From Bradyrhizobium diazoefficiens (GTDB lineage Bacteria; Pseudomonadota; Alphaproteobacteria; Rhizobiales; Xanthobacteraceae), in assembly GCF_016616885.1 (NCBI RefSeq), contig NZ_CP067102.1, positions 7,158,501 to 7,222,500 of the forward strand: 64,000 nt of DNA. The letters are read 5' to 3'. The notes under the pieces were generated by a model that was not told the origin of the DNA, searched no databases, and worked only from the letters and a program-made list of their open reading frames with translations. The position numbers and the translations under genes were made by a program. Of this stretch, positions 42,582 to 52,693 are shown piece after piece (position 1 is the stretch's first letter; each line of letters starts with the position of its first letter).

Positions 42582-43751
42582 ATGAGCGTGTTCTGGCTGG
42601 CCCTGGGGGCCTTTGCGATCGGCACCGAAGGCTTTGTCATTGCTGGACTTTTGCCGGCGATCGCCAGTGACCTGTCGATTTCGGTCTCCGCCGCCGGCCA
42701 GTTGGTCAGCGCCTACGCCCTCACCTATGCCGTCGGCTCGCCGATCCTGGCGCTGGCGCTGAACAATATCGACCGCCGCACCGTGCTGGCGCTCGCACTG
42801 ACGACCTTCATCGCCGGAAACCTCGCGGCGATGGTGGCGTCCAGCTACGCCCTGCTGCTGGCCTCGCGCATGCTGATGGCACTGGGTTCAGGACTGTGCA
42901 TGCCGACGGCGCTGGCGGTGTCCGTGGCGGTCGCCTCGCCCGAACGGCGCGGCCGCGCGGTGGCGCTGGTCACCTCGGGCCTTACGGTTGCGACCGTCAT
43001 CGGCGTGCCCCTCGGCAATCTCGTCGGCAGCCTGCTCGGCTGGCGCGCGACCTTTGCCATGGTCGCAATGATCGGCGCAGTGGCGCTCGCCGGCCTCCTG
43101 CTCGGCCTGCCCCGCGGCCTGCCGCGCAACACAGCCTCGCTCAGCGAAAGGCTGGCCGTGGCGCGTCACAGCAATGTCTTGGTCGCGCTTGTGATCACGA
43201 TTTTATGGGCGCTGGGCGGCTTCACCGTATTCACCTATTTTGCGGTCCCGCTGCGCGGCCTGGGCTTCGATGCTGCGCAAATCAGCCTTGCGCTGCTGGT
43301 GTTTGGCGGCGCGGCCGCGATCGGAAACATGCTCGGCGGCATGCTGGCCGACCGGCTCGGCGCGCTCGCGACCGCAGCCCTCGGCCTCGCCGGCATGGCC
43401 AGCGCGCTGATCCTGCATTCGCTGGTTCTGAAATTGATGCCCGGACAGGCCCATTATGCGGTGCTGGGCGCGATCTTCCTCTGGGGCCTATCGGGCTGGG
43501 CATTCTATCCGGCCCAGATCGCCAGCATCATCCGGATCGAGCCGCAAGCCTCGATGATCGCACTCTCGCTCAATGCGTCGGCGATGTATTTGGGCTTCGC
43601 CATCGGCGGCGCCCTGGGCGGGGCCGTGCTGGCCGCCCTCTCGCCAAACGACCTCGGCTGGATCGGCGGATCGAGCGTTGCGGCCTCGCTTCTGGTGCAT
43701 CTCGCCCGTGGCTGGCGGGCGCGGCCGAAACCCGTCAAAATTGCTGGTTGA
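42582..43751 (+). CDS. MFS drug/arabinose-type efflux transporter
   Basis: A protein of 389 residues from ATG 42582, with AAGGA upstream. Twelve membrane helices are seen. The start FWLALGAFAIGTEGFVIAGLLPAIASDLSISVSAAGQLVSAYALTYA is typical of the DHA1/AraJ-YdhP branch, and SPERRGRAVALVTSGLTVATVIGVPLGNLVG is motif C-like. Such pumps use the proton gradient to export drugs, sugars or organic compounds. The divergent ArsR and its two operators imply induction by the compound that the repressor senses. Confidence 0.9.
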   Translation: MSVFWLALGAFAIGTEGFVIAGLLPAIASDLSISVSAAGQLVSAYALTYAVGSPILALALNNIDRRTVLALALTTFIAGNLAAMVASSYALLLASRMLMALGSGLCMPTALAVSVAVASPERRGRAVALVTSGLTVATVIGVPLGNLVGSLLGWRATFAMVAMIGAVALAGLLLGLPRGLPRNTASLSERLAVARHSNVLVALVITILWALGGFTVFTYFAVPLRGLGFDAAQISLALLVFGGAAAIGNMLGGMLADRLGALATAALGLAGMASALILHSLVLKLMPGQAHYAVLGAIFLWGLSGWAFYPAQIASIIRIEPQASMIALSLNASAMYLGFAIGGALGGAVLAALSPNDLGWIGGSSVAASLLVHLARGWRARPKPVKIAG

Positions 43752-43836
43752 TGGGGCGCTTTTCGGGGTTTCGCCGCTCCGAAAACTGGTCTAAGACCCA
43801 CCCGCGCGCGAGGGAGACCCCGCGCTCTCGGCTTAG

Positions 43837-43865
43837 GGGACGCGCGGCAAGCGCGCCCTTTTTTT
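43837..43865 (+). terminator. Terminator after the MFS gene
   Basis: GCGCG-GCAAG-CGCGC stem with flanking GGG/CCC and seven T (43859-43865), just before carB. Confidence 0.75.
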
Positions 43866-43893
43866 GTGCCTGAATTCCAGCCCGCGAGCGGTG

Positions 43894-46800
43894 ATGCCTA
43901 AACGAACCGACATCTCGACCATCCTGATCATCGGCGCCGGTCCCATCGTGATCGGCCAAGCCTGCGAGTTCGACTATTCAGGCACACAGGCGGTGAAGAC
44001 GCTGAAGGAAGAGGGCTTTCGCATCGTCCTCGTCAATTCCAATCCGGCCACGATCATGACCGACCCGGAATTGGCCGATGCGACCTATATCGAGCCGATC
44101 ACGCCCGAGATCGTCGCCAAGATCATCGAGAAGGAACGTCACGTCGTTCCCGGCGGCTTCGCGCTGCTGCCGACCATGGGCGGACAGACCGCGCTGAACT
44201 GCGCGCTGTCGCTGCGCCGGCAAGGCACGCTCGAAAAGTTCGACGTCGAGATGATCGGCGCCACCGCCGATGCCATCGACAAGGCCGAGGATCGCCAGCT
44301 GTTCCGCGAGGCCATGACCAAGATCGGGCTCGAGACGCCGAAGTCGCGGCTCGCCAACGCCTCCGGGTTGAAGAAGTCGTTCCGCGACAAATACCACGCC
44401 GAACGCGAGAAGCTGTCGGGCGCAGCGCTCGAAGAGCTCGACCGGCAATGGACGCTCGGCGAGAGTGACCGCCGCAAGCGCTATCAGGAATACGCATTCG
44501 GCCAGGCCATGATGGCGCTGTCCGAGATCGGCCTGCCCGCGATCATCCGTCCCTCCTTCACCATGGGCGGCACTGGCGGCGGCATCGCCTACAACAAGGA
44601 AGAGTTCCTCGACATCATCGAGCGCGGTCTCGACGCGTCCCCCACCAACGAGGTCCTGATCGAGGAATCCGTCCTCGGCTGGAAAGAGTTCGAGATGGAG
44701 GTGGTACGCGACAAGAAAGACAATTGCATCATCGTCTGCTCGATCGAGAATTTCGACCCGATGGGCGTGCACACCGGCGACTCCATCACGGTCGCTCCGG
44801 CGCTGACGCTGACGGACAAGGAATACCAGATCATGCGCGACGCCTCGCTGGCGGTGCTGCGCGAGATCGGCGTCGAGACCGGCGGCTCCAACGTGCAGTT
44901 CGGCGTCAATCCCGAGGACGGCCGCATGGTCGTGATCGAGATGAATCCGCGCGTGTCGCGTTCGTCGGCGCTGGCCTCCAAGGCCACCGGCTTCCCGATC
45001 GCCAAAGTCGCGGCCAAGCTCGCGATCGGCTACACGCTCGACGAAATCGCCAACGACATCACCGGCGGTGCGACGCCAGCCTCGTTCGAGCCGACGATCG
45101 ATTACGTGGTGACCAAGATCCCGCGTTTCGCCTTCGAGAAATTCCCGGGTGCATCGACCACGCTGACGACATCGATGAAGTCGGTCGGCGAGGTCATGGC
45201 GATCGGCCGCACCTTCCAGGAGAGCCTGCAAAAGGCGCTGCGCGGGCTCGAGACCGGGCTGACCGGCCTCGACGAGATCGAGATCGAGGGCCTCGGTCGC
45301 GACGACGATAAGAATGCGATCCGCGCCGCGCTCGGCACGCCGACGCCGAACCGCATTCTCCAGGTCGCGCAGGCGATGCGGCTCGGCTGGTCGAACGAGG
45401 AGATCTTCAACTCCTGCAAGATCGATCCGTGGTTCCTCGGCGAGATGCGCGGCATCGTCGACATGGAAGAGAAGGTCAGGAAGCACGGCCTGCCCGGCAA
45501 TGCCTTCGGCGTGCGCACGCTCAAGGCCATGGGTTTCTCCGACGCGCGGCTTGCCGTGCTCGCAATGACGACGGAAGCCGAGGTCACCGCGAAGCGTCAC
45601 GCGCTGGGCATCCGTCCGGTCTACAAGCGCATCGACACGTGCGCGGCCGAATTCGCCTCGCCGACCGCCTACATGTACTCGACCTACGAGTCGCCGTTTG
45701 CAGGCAGCACCGCCGACGAAAGCACGCCGTCGGACAAGAGGAAGGTCATCATCCTCGGTGGCGGCCCGAACCGTATCGGCCAGGGCATCGAGTTCGACTA
45801 TTGCTGCTGTCATGCCTGCTTTGCGCTGCACGACGCCGGCTACGAATCCATCATGGTCAACTGCAACCCGGAAACGGTGTCGACCGACTACGACACCGCC
45901 GACCGGCTCTATTTCGAGCCGCTCACCGCCGAGGACGTGCTCGAGATCATCGCGAAGGAGCGCAGCAACGGCACGCTGCACGGCGTGATCGTGCAGTTCG
46001 GCGGCCAAACCCCGCTGAAACTCGCGCGGGCGCTGGAAGCCGCCGAAGTGCCGATCCTGGGCACCTCGCCCGATGCGATCGACCTTGCCGAAGACCGCGA
46101 CCGCTTCAAGCGCGTGCTCGACAAGCTGCGGCTGAAGCAGCCGAAGAACGGCATCGCCTATTCGGTCGAGCAGGCCCGCCTGGTCGCGACCGATCTCGGC
46201 CTGCCCTTGGTTGTGCGCCCGTCCTATGTGCTCGGCGGCCGCGCGATGCAGATCATCCGCGAGGAGAACCAGCTCAGCGACTATCTGCTCGGCACGCTGC
46301 CGGAACTGGTGCCGGCCGATGTCAAGGCACGCTATCCGAATGACAAGACCGGGCAGATCAACACCGTGCTTGGCAAGAACCCGCTGCTGTTCGACCGCTA
46401 TCTGTCCGACGCCACCGAGATCGACGTCGACTGCCTCTGCGACGGCAAGGACACTTTCATCGTCGGCATCATGGAGCACATCGAGGAAGCCGGCATCCAT
46501 TCCGGCGATAGCGCCTGCTCGCTGCCGCCGCACTCGCTCGACGCCAAGATGATCGAGGAGCTGGAGCGGCAGACCCGCGAGCTCGCGCTCGGCCTCGACG
46601 TCGTCGGCCTGATGAACGTGCAATACGCGATCAAGGATGGCGAGATCTACGTGCTCGAAGTCAATCCGCGCGCCTCGCGCACGGTGCCGTTCGTCGCCAA
46701 GGTGGTCGGCACGCCGGTCGCGAAGATCGCCGCACGCATCATGGCCGGCGAGAAGCTCGCCGACTTCAAGCTGAAGAAGGCCGACTTCAAGCATGTCGGG

Positions 46801-47358
46801 GTGAAGGAATCGGTGTTTCCGTTCGCCCGCTTCCCCGGCGTCGACACGGTGCTCGGTCCGGAGATGCGCTCGACCGGCGAGGTCATGGGCATCGACCGCT
46901 CCTTCGCGGTGGCATTCGCCAAGAGCCAGCTCGGCGGCGGCACGCGGGTGCCGCGCAAGGGCACGGTGTTCGTCTCGGTGCGCGAGAGCGACAAGACGCG
47001 CATCGCAGAGGCCGTGCGCGAATTGCATTCGCTCGGCTTCAAGGTGCTGGCGACCTCGGGCACGGCCCGCTTCCTGACCGACGAGGGCATCCCGACCGAG
47101 AAGGTGAACAAGGTGCTGGAGGGCCGGCCGCATATCGTCGACGCCATCACCAATGGCGACGTCCAGCTGGTCTTCAACACCACCGAAGGTCCGCAGGCGC
47201 TCGCCGACAGCCGATCGCTGCGGCGCGCGGCCCTCTTGCATAAAGTGCCGTATTACACCACTCTTTCCGGGGCCGTGGCGGCCGCGCAGGGCATCCGCGC
47301 CTATCTGGGCGGGGACCTTGAGGTTCGGACCCTGCAGAGCTACTTTTCGGAAACCTGA
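43894..47358 (+). CDS. carB: Carbamoyl-phosphate synthase large subunit
   Basis: A protein of 1154 residues from ATG 43894 ([30 protein letters not shown]). The two homologous ATP-grasp halves are present: [16 protein letters not shown] with [18 protein letters not shown], and [16 protein letters not shown] with [19 protein letters not shown] central oligomerisation domain and a C-terminal MGS allosteric domain ([37 protein letters not shown]) complete it. It makes carbamoyl phosphate from bicarbonate, CarA-derived ammonia and two ATP. It runs about 80 residues longer than the E. coli protein, partly by an insertion near residues 165-190 ([20 protein letters not shown]). Confidence 0.98.
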   Translation: MPKRTDISTILIIGAGPIVIGQACEFDYSGTQAVKTLKEEGFRIVLVNSNPATIMTDPELADATYIEPITPEIVAKIIEKERHVVPGGFALLPTMGGQTALNCALSLRRQGTLEKFDVEMIGATADAIDKAEDRQLFREAMTKIGLETPKSRLANASGLKKSFRDKYHAEREKLSGAALEELDRQWTLGESDRRKRYQEYAFGQAMMALSEIGLPAIIRPSFTMGGTGGGIAYNKEEFLDIIERGLDASPTNEVLIEESVLGWKEFEMEVVRDKKDNCIIVCSIENFDPMGVHTGDSITVAPALTLTDKEYQIMRDASLAVLREIGVETGGSNVQFGVNPEDGRMVVIEMNPRVSRSSALASKATGFPIAKVAAKLAIGYTLDEIANDITGGATPASFEPTIDYVVTKIPRFAFEKFPGASTTLTTSMKSVGEVMAIGRTFQESLQKALRGLETGLTGLDEIEIEGLGRDDDKNAIRAALGTPTPNRILQVAQAMRLGWSNEEIFNSCKIDPWFLGEMRGIVDMEEKVRKHGLPGNAFGVRTLKAMGFSDARLAVLAMTTEAEVTAKRHALGIRPVYKRIDTCAAEFASPTAYMYSTYESPFAGSTADESTPSDKRKVIILGGGPNRIGQGIEFDYCCCHACFALHDAGYESIMVNCNPETVSTDYDTADRLYFEPLTAEDVLEIIAKERSNGTLHGVIVQFGGQTPLKLARALEAAEVPILGTSPDAIDLAEDRDRFKRVLDKLRLKQPKNGIAYSVEQARLVATDLGLPLVVRPSYVLGGRAMQIIREENQLSDYLLGTLPELVPADVKARYPNDKTGQINTVLGKNPLLFDRYLSDATEIDVDCLCDGKDTFIVGIMEHIEEAGIHSGDSACSLPPHSLDAKMIEELERQTRELALGLDVVGLMNVQYAIKDGEIYVLEVNPRASRTVPFVAKVVGTPVAKIAARIMAGEKLADFKLKKADFKHVGVKESVFPFARFPGVDTVLGPEMRSTGEVMGIDRSFAVAFAKSQLGGGTRVPRKGTVFVSVRESDKTRIAEAVRELHSLGFKVLATSGTARFLTDEGIPTEKVNKVLEGRPHIVDAITNGDVQLVFNTTEGPQALADSRSLRRAALLHKVPYYTTLSGAVAAAQGIRAYLGGDLEVRTLQSYFSET

Positions 47359-47585
47359 TCGCGAGCGGAAGGCCAAGCCTTGAGAGGTTAAGCCTTGCGC
47401 TAAGTGATTGGCAATGAAGCCACAATGGCCGGAGGAACTGTCCGGGCATTGCGGTTGTTCTGTTCCGGCGCTAGGCCCACCTAACGCTCCGGCGGCGGCG
47501 TGTTCAGCCCCCGGACATACTGACGAATCAAGATTGCCGCGCCCTACGTTGTCGTGGGGCGCGCGATCGAAAGACGAGAGAAGAG

Positions 47586-48059
47586 ATGGAAAAGGTTCCG
47601 ATGACTGCGGGCGGCTTTGCCGCACTCGGGGAAGAATTGAAGAAGCGCCAGTCCGAGGACCGTCCGCGCATTATCGAGCACATTGCTGAGGCACGCTCGC
47701 ACGGCGACCTCTCGGAGAACGCGGAATACCATGCCGCGAAGGAAGAGCAGTCCCACAATGAGGGCCGCATCGCCGAGCTCGAGGACAAGCTCGCGCGCGC
47801 CGACATCATCGACATCTCAAAACTCTCCGGCGACACCATCAAATTCGGCGCCACCGTGACGCTGGTCGACGAGGACACCGAGAAGAAGGCGGTGTGGCAG
47901 ATCGTCGGCGAGGTCGAGGCCGACGCCAAGAAAGGCCGCATCTCCATCACCTCGCCGCTGGCGCGCGCGCTGATCGGCAAGAAGAAGGGCTCGACCGTCG
48001 AGGTCAACGCCCCCGGCGGCGCCAAGGCGTATGAGATCACCAAGGTGGAGTGGCGGTAA
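47586..48059 (+). CDS. greA: Transcription elongation factor GreA
   Basis: A protein of 157 residues. The coiled-coil N-terminus ([59 protein letters not shown]) carries the catalytic acidic tip [11 protein letters not shown]. The C-terminal FKBP-like domain includes [26 protein letters not shown] and [27 protein letters not shown]. GreA rescues backtracked RNA polymerase by stimulating transcript cleavage. AGAGAAGAG precedes the ATG. carB then greA is the usual order in alphaproteobacteria; the 227-bp gap may hold a separate promoter. Confidence 0.97.
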   Translation: MEKVPMTAGGFAALGEELKKRQSEDRPRIIEHIAEARSHGDLSENAEYHAAKEEQSHNEGRIAELEDKLARADIIDISKLSGDTIKFGATVTLVDEDTEKKAVWQIVGEVEADAKKGRISITSPLARALIGKKKGSTVEVNAPGGAKAYEITKVEWR

Positions 48060-48090
48060 GGATCTGCCGCTGCGCACTGACGTTTCGAAG

Positions 48091-48115
48091 AGGCCGCCAT
48101 CCGCGCGGCCTTTTT
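48091..48115 (+). terminator. greA terminator
   Basis: AGGCCGC and GCGGCCT with a 7-nt loop, then TTTTTG. Confidence 0.85.
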
Positions 48116-48155
48116 GTTTCGGCGTGTTGCTTGGAATATGAGGCGCCCGCGCTCT

Positions 48156-48238
48156 CGTCATTGCGAGGAGCTCGCGACAAAATTGCGTAGCAGTTTTGCG
48201 CGGGTCGGCCCCCGGCCGGTACTAAACTCGCAATGACG
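48156..48238. repeat. CGTCATTGCGAG-family inverted repeat (second copy)
   Basis: CGTCATTGCGAG (48156-48167) and CTCGCAATGACG (48227-48238) match the outer arms at 29803-29889 exactly. The inner part differs and holds GGGTCGGCCCCCGGCCGG. Confidence 0.92.
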
Positions 48239-48247
48239 AAAGAGGCG

Positions 48248-48727
48248 CTACCTCCGACCCTTCACGTCCAGCGGCACGGCCGCCTCATACTTCGAATTAT
48301 GCAGCACCAGCGAGGTCCGGACGTTGCGGACATGGGGCGCGGCGGTCAGGTGCGTCACGAAATCCTGGAAGGTCGCCATGTCGGGCGCGACGCATTTCAG
48401 GATGAAATCGACCTCGCCGGACAGCATCCAACACTCCCGCACCAGCGGCTCGGCGCGGACGAATTCCTCGAACGCGCGCAAATCCGCTTCCGCCTGGCTG
48501 GAGAGATGCACGGCGGCGAACACCGTGACGTCGAAGCCGAGCTTTCGCGCATCCAGCAGCCCGCGGTAGCCGTGGATGTAGCCCTCCTCCTCCAGCGCCC
48601 GGACCCGGCGGAGGCAGGGCGGGGGCGAAATACCGACCCGTTTGGCGAGCTCGACATTGGTGATTCGACCGTCGGCCTGGATCTCGGTGAGGATTTTCAG
48701 GTCGATCTCGTCAAGGTTCCGCGACAC
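48248..48727 (-). CDS. Lrp/AsnC-family transcriptional regulator
   Basis: A protein of 159 residues from GTG 48727 (SRNLDEIDLKILTEIQADGRITNVELAKRVGISPPPCLRRVRALEEEGYI, the HTH). The C-terminal ligand-binding RAM domain follows (FDVTVFAAVHLSSQAEADLRAFEEFV, GEVDFILKCVAPDM, TSLVLHNSKYEAAVPL). This is close to the feast/famine Lrp type that senses amino acids and forms octamers. It is divergent from trxB, 267 bp away, and may autoregulate from that gap. AGGAG lies 10 bases before the GTG. Confidence 0.92.
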   Translation of the reverse strand: MSRNLDEIDLKILTEIQADGRITNVELAKRVGISPPPCLRRVRALEEEGYIHGYRGLLDARKLGFDVTVFAAVHLSSQAEADLRAFEEFVRAEPLVRECWMLSGEVDFILKCVAPDMATFQDFVTHLTAAPHVRNVRTSLVLHNSKYEAAVPLDVKGRR

Positions 48728-48993
48728 GTGATGGGAACTCCTGGCCTTTATGGCGCTATCGGGGTGGATCTGATGCAACCTCATAGCCAGTCACGCCCTC
48801 CAGCGCAATTTTATTGCGCGTTCACCCCAGCTGACTTTTGTTCCTTGTTGGAAAAATCCGCCGATTGGGAATGCAATTCTTGCATAGCTCACCAGAAGGC
48901 TTAGATTAGCTCTGATATTTCAGCGCCTCCGCGAGGCCTCCCGGCACATTCCGCGCCCGCGCTGCAGATCCCCCGTGAAAGGCGTCCGCAAAT

Positions 48994-49959
48994 ATGTCCG
49001 CTCCTGTTCATGCAAAGGTTGTCATCGTTGGCTCCGGTCCGGCTGGCTACACCGCGGCGATCTACGCCGCGCGCGCGATGCTCGAGCCGATCCTGATCCA
49101 AGGCATCCAGCCGGGCGGCCAGCTCACCATCACCACCGACGTCGAGAATTATCCGGGCTTCGCCGACGTGATCCAAGGCCCTTGGCTCATGGAACAGATG
49201 GAGAAGCAGGCGGTTCATGTCGGCACCAAGATCGTCACCGACCTGGTCACCAAGCTGGAGACCTGGCAGCGGCCGTTTCGCCTTACCTGCGACTCGGGCG
49301 ACGTCTACTTTGCCGAAGCCGTGATTCTCGCCACCGGCGCGCAAGCGCGCTGGCTCGGGCTGCCGTCCGAGACGAAATTCCAGGGCGGCGGCGTGTCGGC
49401 CTGCGCCACTTGCGACGGCTTCTTCTACCGCAACAAGGACGTCGTGGTGGTTGGCGGCGGCAATACCGCGGTCGAGGAGGCCCTGTACCTGACCAACCAT
49501 GCCTCGCAGGTCACCATCGTGCATCGCCGCGATCACTTCCGCGCCGAGCGCATCCTGCAGGAGCGCCTGTTCAAGCACCCGAAGATCAAGGTGGTCTGGG
49601 ACTCCGCCGTCGACGAGATCTGCGGCACCGAGAACCCGAACAAGGTCACCCATGTGCGCCTGAAGAATGTCAGGACCGGAGCCTTGACCGATCTGCCGAC
49701 CGACGGCGTGTTCGTCGCCATCGGCCATGCGCCCGCGACCGAGCTCGTGAAAGGCCAGGTCAAGCTGAAACCGTCGGGCTATGTCGAGGTCGCCCCGAAC
49801 TCGACCGCGACTTCAGTGCCCGGCCTGTTCGCCGCCGGCGACGTCGCTGACGAAACCTACCGCCAGGCCGTGACGGCCGCCGGCCTCGGCTGCATGGCAG
49901 CCCTCGAGGCCGAACGTTTCTTGGCCCTGCGCGCCAGCGAGCGCGCGGCAGCGGAATAA
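48994..49959 (+). CDS. trxB: Thioredoxin reductase
   Basis: A protein of 321 residues. FAD-binding GSGPAGYTAAIYAARAML, the redox-active CATC in VSACATCDGFFYRNKD, NADPH-binding VVVVGGGNTAVEEALYLTNHA with HRRDHFRAE, and FAD-binding GLFAAGDVADETYRQAVTAAGLGCMAA. It passes electrons from NADPH through FAD to thioredoxin, for deoxyribonucleotide synthesis and thiol balance in the cytoplasm. A LysR gene follows 35 bp later on the same strand. Confidence 0.96.
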   Translation: MSAPVHAKVVIVGSGPAGYTAAIYAARAMLEPILIQGIQPGGQLTITTDVENYPGFADVIQGPWLMEQMEKQAVHVGTKIVTDLVTKLETWQRPFRLTCDSGDVYFAEAVILATGAQARWLGLPSETKFQGGGVSACATCDGFFYRNKDVVVVGGGNTAVEEALYLTNHASQVTIVHRRDHFRAERILQERLFKHPKIKVVWDSAVDEICGTENPNKVTHVRLKNVRTGALTDLPTDGVFVAIGHAPATELVKGQVKLKPSGYVEVAPNSTATSVPGLFAAGDVADETYRQAVTAAGLGCMAALEAERFLALRASERAAAE

Positions 49960-49994
49960 CGATCATGCCTCGAACACGCGACGGATTTACGGAT

Positions 49995-50888
49995 ATGGAT
50001 TGGGACAAGCTGAAGGTGTTTCACGCTGCGGCGGAGGCGGGAAGCTTCACGCATGCGGGAGAGCAGCTCGGCCTGTCGCAATCGGCGGTATCACGCCAGG
50101 TCTCGGCACTTGAGCAGGAACTCTCGGTCTCACTGTTCCACCGCCACGCCCGCGGCTTGATCCTCACCGAGCAGGGCGACCTCCTGTTCCGCACCGCGCA
50201 TGACGTGTTCATGCAACTGCAGGCTGCGCGCGCGAAACTGACCGACAGCCGCGAGCGGCCGAGCGGCGATCTCAAGATCACCACTACGCCCGGCGTCGGC
50301 ATCAACTGGCTGATCCCGCGGCTCGGCGAATTCACCGCGCTCTATCCGGAGATCCGGATCTCGCTGATCGTCACCGACGAGGAGCTGGACCTGTCGATGC
50401 GCGAAGCCGACGTCGCGATCCGCACCCGCAAGCCGACGCAGCCGGATCTCATCCAGCGCAAGCTTTTCGCGATGGGCTTCCACGCCTATTGCTCGCCGGA
50501 TTACATCAAGCGCTTCGGCACGCCGCGCACGCTGGAGGAGCTCGACTCCCACCGCATCATCACGCTGTCCGACGGCAACTTCGCGCCGCATCTGCAGAAC
50601 CGCAACTGGCTGGTCGAAGCGGGCCGCAACGGCAGCGGTCCGCGCGAGGCCTATTTCAGGGTGAACAACATCCTCGGCCTGGTGCGCGCCTGTCAGCAAG
50701 GCCTCGGTATCGCGGCGCTGCCGGATTACCTGATCGAAGAACAGAGCCGCCTCGTACAACTGTTCGGCGAATCGGATTCGATCCAGCTCGATACATATTT
50801 CGTCTATCCGGAAGAGCTGAAGACGGTCGCGCGCGTGCAGGTGTTCCGCGACTTCGTGGTGAGCAAGGCGCAGCGCTGGCCGTCCTGA
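49995..50888 (+). CDS. LysR-family transcriptional regulator
   Basis: About 297 residues from ATG 49995 (MDWDKLKVFHAAAEAGSFTHAGEQLGLSQSAVSRQVSALEQEL); ATG 49965 would add ten residues. The winged HTH is followed by a LysR substrate domain (GDLKITTTPGVGINWLIPRLGEF onward, VRACQQGLGIAALPDYL). It sits directly after trxB in the same direction, so it may be co-transcribed with it rather than control a divergent gene. The family needs a co-inducer; it is unknown here. Confidence 0.9.
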   Translation: MDWDKLKVFHAAAEAGSFTHAGEQLGLSQSAVSRQVSALEQELSVSLFHRHARGLILTEQGDLLFRTAHDVFMQLQAARAKLTDSRERPSGDLKITTTPGVGINWLIPRLGEFTALYPEIRISLIVTDEELDLSMREADVAIRTRKPTQPDLIQRKLFAMGFHAYCSPDYIKRFGTPRTLEELDSHRIITLSDGNFAPHLQNRNWLVEAGRNGSGPREAYFRVNNILGLVRACQQGLGIAALPDYLIEEQSRLVQLFGESDSIQLDTYFVYPEELKTVARVQVFRDFVVSKAQRWPS

Positions 50889-50939
50889 TTTCCGCATGAC
50901 TGACATGCGGCCTCGGCGGTTGCTGCATGCCGCTCGTCA

Positions 50940-51091
50940 AGCCCATACTGCTTGCACGCTGAGCCTTCGCGTTGCGCATTTGTCCCCCTCCTCCAGTGGC
51001 GCGGGAGTTCAGTAATCCCTCTTGGAAGGTGATTGTGTCGGCCTCACGTGGCCAATACCTAAGCCGGGCCCTTCGGGTCCGGCTTTTTTTC
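50940..51091 (+). ncRNA. Candidate small RNA 1 with an anti-ribosome-site motif
   Basis: No protein gene is supported from 50889 to 51335. A strong terminator (AGCCGG-G-CCC, TTC, GGG-T-CCGGCT, then seven T) ends at 51091. Upstream, CCCCCTCCTCC at 50984-50994 is the kind of anti-Shine-Dalgarno stretch found in single-stranded loops of regulatory RNAs. No clear promoter was found, so the 5' end is a guess. It could also be the 3' untranslated end of the LysR transcript. Confidence 0.35.
51061..51091 (+). terminator. Rho-independent terminator
   Basis: AGCCGG and CCGGCT plus inner CCC/GGG around a TTC loop, followed by seven T. Confidence 0.88.
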
Positions 51092-51122
51092 TGTCCAATT
51101 CAGCTTTCGCCTTCCGCGTGTA

Positions 51123-51291
51123 TTGACAGTTTTGGGCATACCCCGCATCATTTCCACATGATCACGAAGTCGTGCGCAATCGTCTCGAAAAAGGGCCCCC
51201 ATCCGGGGACCTCGGATTTTTGCGCGCGCTAACGACGCTTCGTCATCGCAAGCAAATCCCGAAAACCCCGCCGCCTGGACGGGGTTTTTTT
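51123..51291 (+). ncRNA. Candidate small RNA 2 with its own promoter and terminator
   Basis: TTGACA (51123-51128), 17-bp spacer, CATCAT (51146-51151) gives a predicted start near 51158. A terminator with stem AACCCCG / CGGGGTT and seven T ends at 51291. The transcript of about 134 nt has no credible reading frame and includes a central AAAAAGGGCCCCCATCCGGGG hairpin. The promoter plus terminator pair is the main evidence. It may instead be a leader of the gene at 51336, since that start is only 45 bases on, but the terminator argues against this unless it is an attenuator. Confidence 0.5.
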
Positions 51292-51335
51292 CATGTGCCC
51301 TCCGTCTCAGGTTTTCTTGGAGAAGGAGAAGGAAC

Positions 51336-52244
51336 ATGACTGATCTGCGAACCCATATGCACGGGCTCTGGCTGCCGCTGGCGACGCCGTTTCACTATGG
51401 CCGCCTCGACGAGACATCGCTGCGGCGGCTGACGCGGCACTACTGCACACAGGCGATCGACGGCTTCATCCTTGGGGCGACCTCCGGCGAAGGCATGACG
51501 CTGCGCGACGCCGAGCTCGAACGCCTCGTCGCCACCGTCCGCGACGAGATGGCGGCCGGCCGCCGGACGTTGCCGATCGGGCTTGGCCTATCGGGCGCGG
51601 ACACCTCGCGGATGAAGGAGCGGTTAGACGAGACCGCGGACTGGCCGATCGACTTCTATCTGATCGCGAGCCCCTATTACGTGCGGCCGTCGCAGCGCGG
51701 CATCCTCGCGCATTTCGAGGCGCTGGCCGATCACGCCGCCTGGCCGCTCGCGCTCTACAACATTCCCTATCGCTGCGCCGTCGGCATCACCAACCAGACC
51801 CTGCTGCGGCTCGCCGAGCATCCCAACATCATCGGCTTGAAGGATTGCGGCGCGAGCCGCGAGCAGTCGATCGCTTTGCTGCGCGACAGGCCGAAGGGCT
51901 TTCGCGTGCTCACGGGCGAGGACGCGAATTATTTCGAGGCGCTCAGCGACGGCGCCGATGGCGGCATTTTGCTGTCGGCCCATCTCGAGACCGCAACCTT
52001 CGCCGCCGTGCAGGCCGAGCTGAAGCGTGGCAACCAGGATGCGGCGCTGGCGCGCTGGCAGGAGGTCGCGGAGCTGACGCGGCTGCTCTTCACCGAGCCG
52101 AGCCCGGCGCCGGCGAAGTACTGGCTGTGGCGGACCGGCCTGATCGACAGCCCCGAGGTGCGCCTGCCGATGGTGGAGGTGAGCAGCGAGCTCGCCGCCC
52201 AACTCGATCGCGAGATCGAGCGGCGGATGAAAGTCGCGGCGTAA
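51336..52244 (+). CDS. Dihydrodipicolinate synthase-family aldolase
   Basis: A protein of 302 residues with GGAGAAGGAG just upstream. The DHDPS/NAL fold has the Schiff-base lysine in IIGLKDCGASREQ, the Tyr in LALYNIPYRCAV, and the LGATSGEGMTLRDAE phosphate/carboxylate loop. Family members condense or cleave pyruvate-type substrates; LysA-pathway DapA is one, but the divergent sequence and isolated locus suggest another aldolase or lyase. An upstream terminator at 51291 could act as an attenuator. Confidence 0.86.
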   Translation: MTDLRTHMHGLWLPLATPFHYGRLDETSLRRLTRHYCTQAIDGFILGATSGEGMTLRDAELERLVATVRDEMAAGRRTLPIGLGLSGADTSRMKERLDETADWPIDFYLIASPYYVRPSQRGILAHFEALADHAAWPLALYNIPYRCAVGITNQTLLRLAEHPNIIGLKDCGASREQSIALLRDRPKGFRVLTGEDANYFEALSDGADGGILLSAHLETATFAAVQAELKRGNQDAALARWQEVAELTRLLFTEPSPAPAKYWLWRTGLIDSPEVRLPMVEVSSELAAQLDREIERRMKVAA

Positions 52245-52405
52245 CACTCTCCCTCGCCTCTCCTCGTAGAACGGGGAGAGGGAGCGCGAGCGCGTAGCCG
52301 TGGTTAAGGGGCGCGAACGGCGTTCGCTGTCGCCGCATGGCGCATCCACGCCTCGTTTACGCAATGGCGCCTATCGTTTTGCTTCAACGTCTTTCAAAAG
52401 GGGGA

Positions 52406-52693
52406 ATGACCATGGGGCAACGCGTTCGTCCGACCGCGGCGGAAAGCTTCGCGCCTGCTGATCTTTTGCAGGGAATCCTGGTGGTGTCGTCGTTCGGCTT
52501 CTGGGCCGTGATGCTCGGCCTGATGCCGGTGCTGCTGTTCGGGTCTGGCTCGCCTGATGACGCAAGACCGCTTGCATGGTTAAGCCGGGGTCACAAATGC
52601 GCTCAAAATGCGAGCGCGGCAGCGGCCCGGAATCTTAAAACATTCCGCGTATCGTTCAGCCCATTAGCGAAGAAATCGCGGGGGCGATCTTGA
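52406..52693 (+). CDS. Small membrane protein, coupled to the next gene
   Basis: About 95 residues from ATG 52406 (MTMGQRVRPTAAESFAPADL), with AAAGGGGGAA just upstream. One hydrophobic helix (LLQGILVVSSFGFWAVMLGLMPVLLFG) is followed by a polar, basic C-terminus ending KKSRGRS. The stop TGA overlaps the TTG start of the next small gene (TTGA 52690-52693). The first half looks genuine; the C-terminal half is less convincing and could be an extension after loss of an earlier stop. Confidence 0.5.
   Translation: MTMGQRVRPTAAESFAPADLLQGILVVSSFGFWAVMLGLMPVLLFGSGSPDDARPLAWLSRGHKCAQNASAAAARNLKTFRVSFSPLAKKSRGRS

Noticed and set aside
43978..47625. A 1215-codon open frame on the minus strand opposite carB
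   Set aside because: It mirrors carB almost end to end. In high-GC genes with strong third-position bias the opposite frame is often free of stops; its composition (rich in His, Arg, Asp, Gly, no known domain) is that of a shadow.
50972..51232. An 86-codon plus-strand frame
   Set aside because: It runs straight through a strong terminator (51061-51091) and a promoter, and its protein has no structure-like pattern.
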